Assembly (NCBI GenBank): GCA_009929855.1
Contig: RZZN01000036.1
Span: 1 to 36,094 of the forward strand
Source: Gammaproteobacteria bacterium
GTDB lineage: Bacteria > Pseudomonadota > Gammaproteobacteria > Chromatiales > Chromatiaceae
DNA: 36,094 nucleotides
Reading direction: 5' to 3'
Under the pieces are notes generated by a model that ran no database searches, was not told the DNA's origin, and saw only the letters and a program-made list of their open reading frames with translations. Every line of letters begins with the position of its first letter. The stretch's first letter is position 1. A program made the translations under genes and the position numbers. This document shows, piece after piece, positions 35,501 to 36,094 of this stretch.

Positions 35501-36094
35501 GGCATTCATCGAGTGCCTTGGCGATCTGCGCCTTGTGTCGACTCTGTGCGTCGGCCGCGGCACTGAGATCGGTGAGGCGCTCCTCTTTCTCCCGAATGAG
35601 TCTCCGTATCGCCTCCAACTCGCTCTGCGCCCGAGCCTCGATCTTGTCGATCTCCTGATGAGATTGCTGGCGCGCGGTCGTGATTTGGTGCTTGGTGTAA
35701 CCGGCGATCGCGACAACTTGTTTCAAGGACCAGAGACCGCGCCATTTGTTGAAATAAGTGAACAATGCGGCGTGCGCGGTCGCTGAATCCACGTGCGCAC
35801 CGAAACCGCTGGTCTCGGAGATCCGATAGATCGCAGTGATCTTGTCGACGTGCCAGAAATTCGTCAGCTTGCTGAGCTGAGTCCAGAAATCCCAGTCCTC
35901 ATAGAGATCGAGAGACTCATCGAAGCGGACGTGCTCACCGAGCAAGGACAGCTCGAAGAGTGCCGCATGGATTGGAATGTAATTTTCGATCAGCAAACGT
36001 GTGGGATCGTGGGGCTCGTTGAAAACCCCGATGGTTTCCCAGTCGCCGTCGGGCGTCTGGCGTCGGCACTCCACGCCGGCATAGGCGAGTCGCT
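32583..36094 (-). CDS. Giant multidomain glycosyltransferase (GT2 - coiled coil - ten repeats - GT4), 5' end outside window
   Basis: The frame runs off the window edge. Residues RLAYAG precede the first possible start (GTG at 36074) and continue a GT2 domain, so the true start lies beyond. Numbered from that GTG, the end of a GT2 domain is at 1-120 with the catalytic EDWDFW at 59-64. A coiled coil spans about 130-285, then a basic hydrophobic stretch. Ten units of about 45 residues (356-727) follow, with the pattern PHPLFDxxWYL...NPLxHFIxxG. A GT4 domain (about 795-1150) ends the protein, with IDWKPPTPDRDSGSYR, FIGGFNHTPNVDAV and HGAGMKGKIGQSLSFGLPVV. Such proteins are expected to build long cell-surface polysaccharides at the membrane. 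Donors and product are unknown. Confidence 0.88.
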   Translation of the reverse strand, partial: RLAYAGVECRRQTPDGDWETIGVFNEPHDPTRLLIENYIPIHAALFELSLLGEHVRFDESLDLYEDWDFWTQLSKLTNFWHVDKITAIYRISETSGFGAHVDSATAHAALFTYFNKWRGLWSLKQVVAIAGYTKHQITTARQQSHQEIDKIEARAQSELEAIRRLIREKEERLTDLSAAADAQSRHKAQIAKALDECHSHVAELLSTDKVRATHFLDLHTKLDEERTRVAGLETSLNQSIRETATLRSEIDVLRSQLYSSNQGLMQSEATRTWLKSEHDRVLVLERASRQLAESLALALNDLQTKALWSVAARLIAIERRVPAIPRLLLGAGKLVWWTLRLRLRQALRSRARIQRIVASGIFDESGYVRRYPEVALTGYRPIIHWLLRGAQERRDPGPLFDTRWYLDQVARIDLATVDPLSHYLQTGASAELSPHPLFDPQWYLFRHPIEPPQGMSLLEHFIQQGAAQGLNPHPLFDIGWYRRRNPRINLTGENPLLHFITQGARQGCDPHPLFPLEWYLYKHPEVRSSETNPLIHFITEGRGSDLDPHVLFDTAWYRSSKPRLAGLHPFIHYLWHGWRERRSPHPLFDPDWYLQSNPDLQDEDLDLFRHFIETGAAEGRDPHPLFSTRLYLKENPDILGANPLYHYLVAGWRENRRPHQLFDGTWYLEQYPQVARSGLNPLIDYLLFGAAADRNPSPWFDTRWYRETYPECADTNPLVHYILIGAAKGYRPTPTGEKGRDVALLRENASGPIPRLAPPGPLASGAHPDVQLGVNTDLLGDLNDWPDGWKRLLAPPNLAPERILVIDWKPPTPDRDSGSYRMRMILEILREADERVDFVGDRAAESDQYVADLNRLGISVFIGHTQALEQLRRNGSDYRAVWIARPELAQAYLPIVRAFAVKARVIYDTVDLHWVRFERGIPYDADPAQLRRKADDYYRLELSNARSSDITVAITQEERATLLEQAPELHVEIIPNIHSVHPTRAPLSNRADLFFIGGFNHTPNVDAVLFFVREVLPIIHSKRPDVRFNIVGSDMPDRIKTLASERINPVGYVADVTPWFESSRVFVSPLRHGAGMKGKIGQSLSFGLPVVTTAIGAEGLSLTHGEDALIADQAEPFADAVLRLYTDDPLWERISVAGRRLIESRYSKAAVAPQLLALFQPRPATDEGP
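33895..35009 (-). repeat. Ten-unit protein repeat (about 45 residues each)
   Basis: Ten divergent copies of a unit reading roughly LFDxxWYLxxxPxV...NPLxHYLxxGxxEGRxPHP lie between the coiled coil and the GT4 domain. The cores include FDTRWYL, FDPQWYL, FDIGWYR, FPLEWYL, FDTAWYR, FDPDWYL, FSTRLYL, FDGTWYL and FDTRWYR; the first unit is degenerate (FDESGYV). The module is known from other large bacterial glycosyltransferases but its function is not established, as far as I know. Confidence 0.85.

Noticed and set aside
1-36094. CRISPR arrays, insertion sequences, rRNA genes, prophage
   Set aside because: No regular spacer-repeat array, transposase, rRNA segment or phage structural gene was found on either strand.

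Overview
The window is chromosomal DNA from a GC-rich gammaproteobacterium. A purple sulfur bacterium of the Chromatiales is the best guess. The evidence is Rep and PolA of the enterobacterial/pseudomonad type, a DUF2782 gene next to polA, the LPS inner-core genes hldE and waaA, type IV pilus pilT, and an exosortase H surface-protein system. The taxonomic call is inference from gene content and base composition, because no rRNA or photosynthesis gene is present. No mobile element, CRISPR array or phage gene was seen.

Layout. Bases 1-14,100 are mostly housekeeping. They hold tRNA-Arg(CCG), rep, a DUF2782 protein, polA and an SDR/DUF2867 protein. These are followed by a Pcm-like methyltransferase with an isochorismatase-family hydrolase, then the reverse-strand run argH-hldE-waaA and a CPBP membrane protease. 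Bases 14,568-23,621 turn to the cell surface: a secreted protein with an exosortase-like C-terminal tail, then a tight operon of asparagine-synthase-like amidotransferase, a GT4-GT9 fusion and a GT4 enzyme. After these come pilT and the pair xrtH plus its associated membrane protein. Bases 23,841-36,094 carry a TPR/O-GlcNAc-transferase-like enzyme, an 800-bp regulatory gap, and a secreted protein with signs of very high expression (restricted Arg codons, strong terminator, promoter with operator-like dyad). Then come an Asp-box beta-propeller protein, another GT4 enzyme, a membrane acyltransferase, and the C-terminal 1,170 residues of a giant GT2/coiled-coil/ten-repeat/GT4 protein cut by the window edge.

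How they may work together (inference). Exosortase H and its partner would process the TP-linker protein whose last 29 residues fit a degenerate IPTLxxWG signal. The amidotransferase, glycosyltransferases and acyltransferase would build or modify a surface glycan. The OGT-like enzyme is a candidate for glycosylating an abundant secreted protein encoded just downstream. The most interesting region is therefore 14.5-36 kb, a candidate surface-protein processing and glycosylation neighbourhood with several unusual protein architectures.
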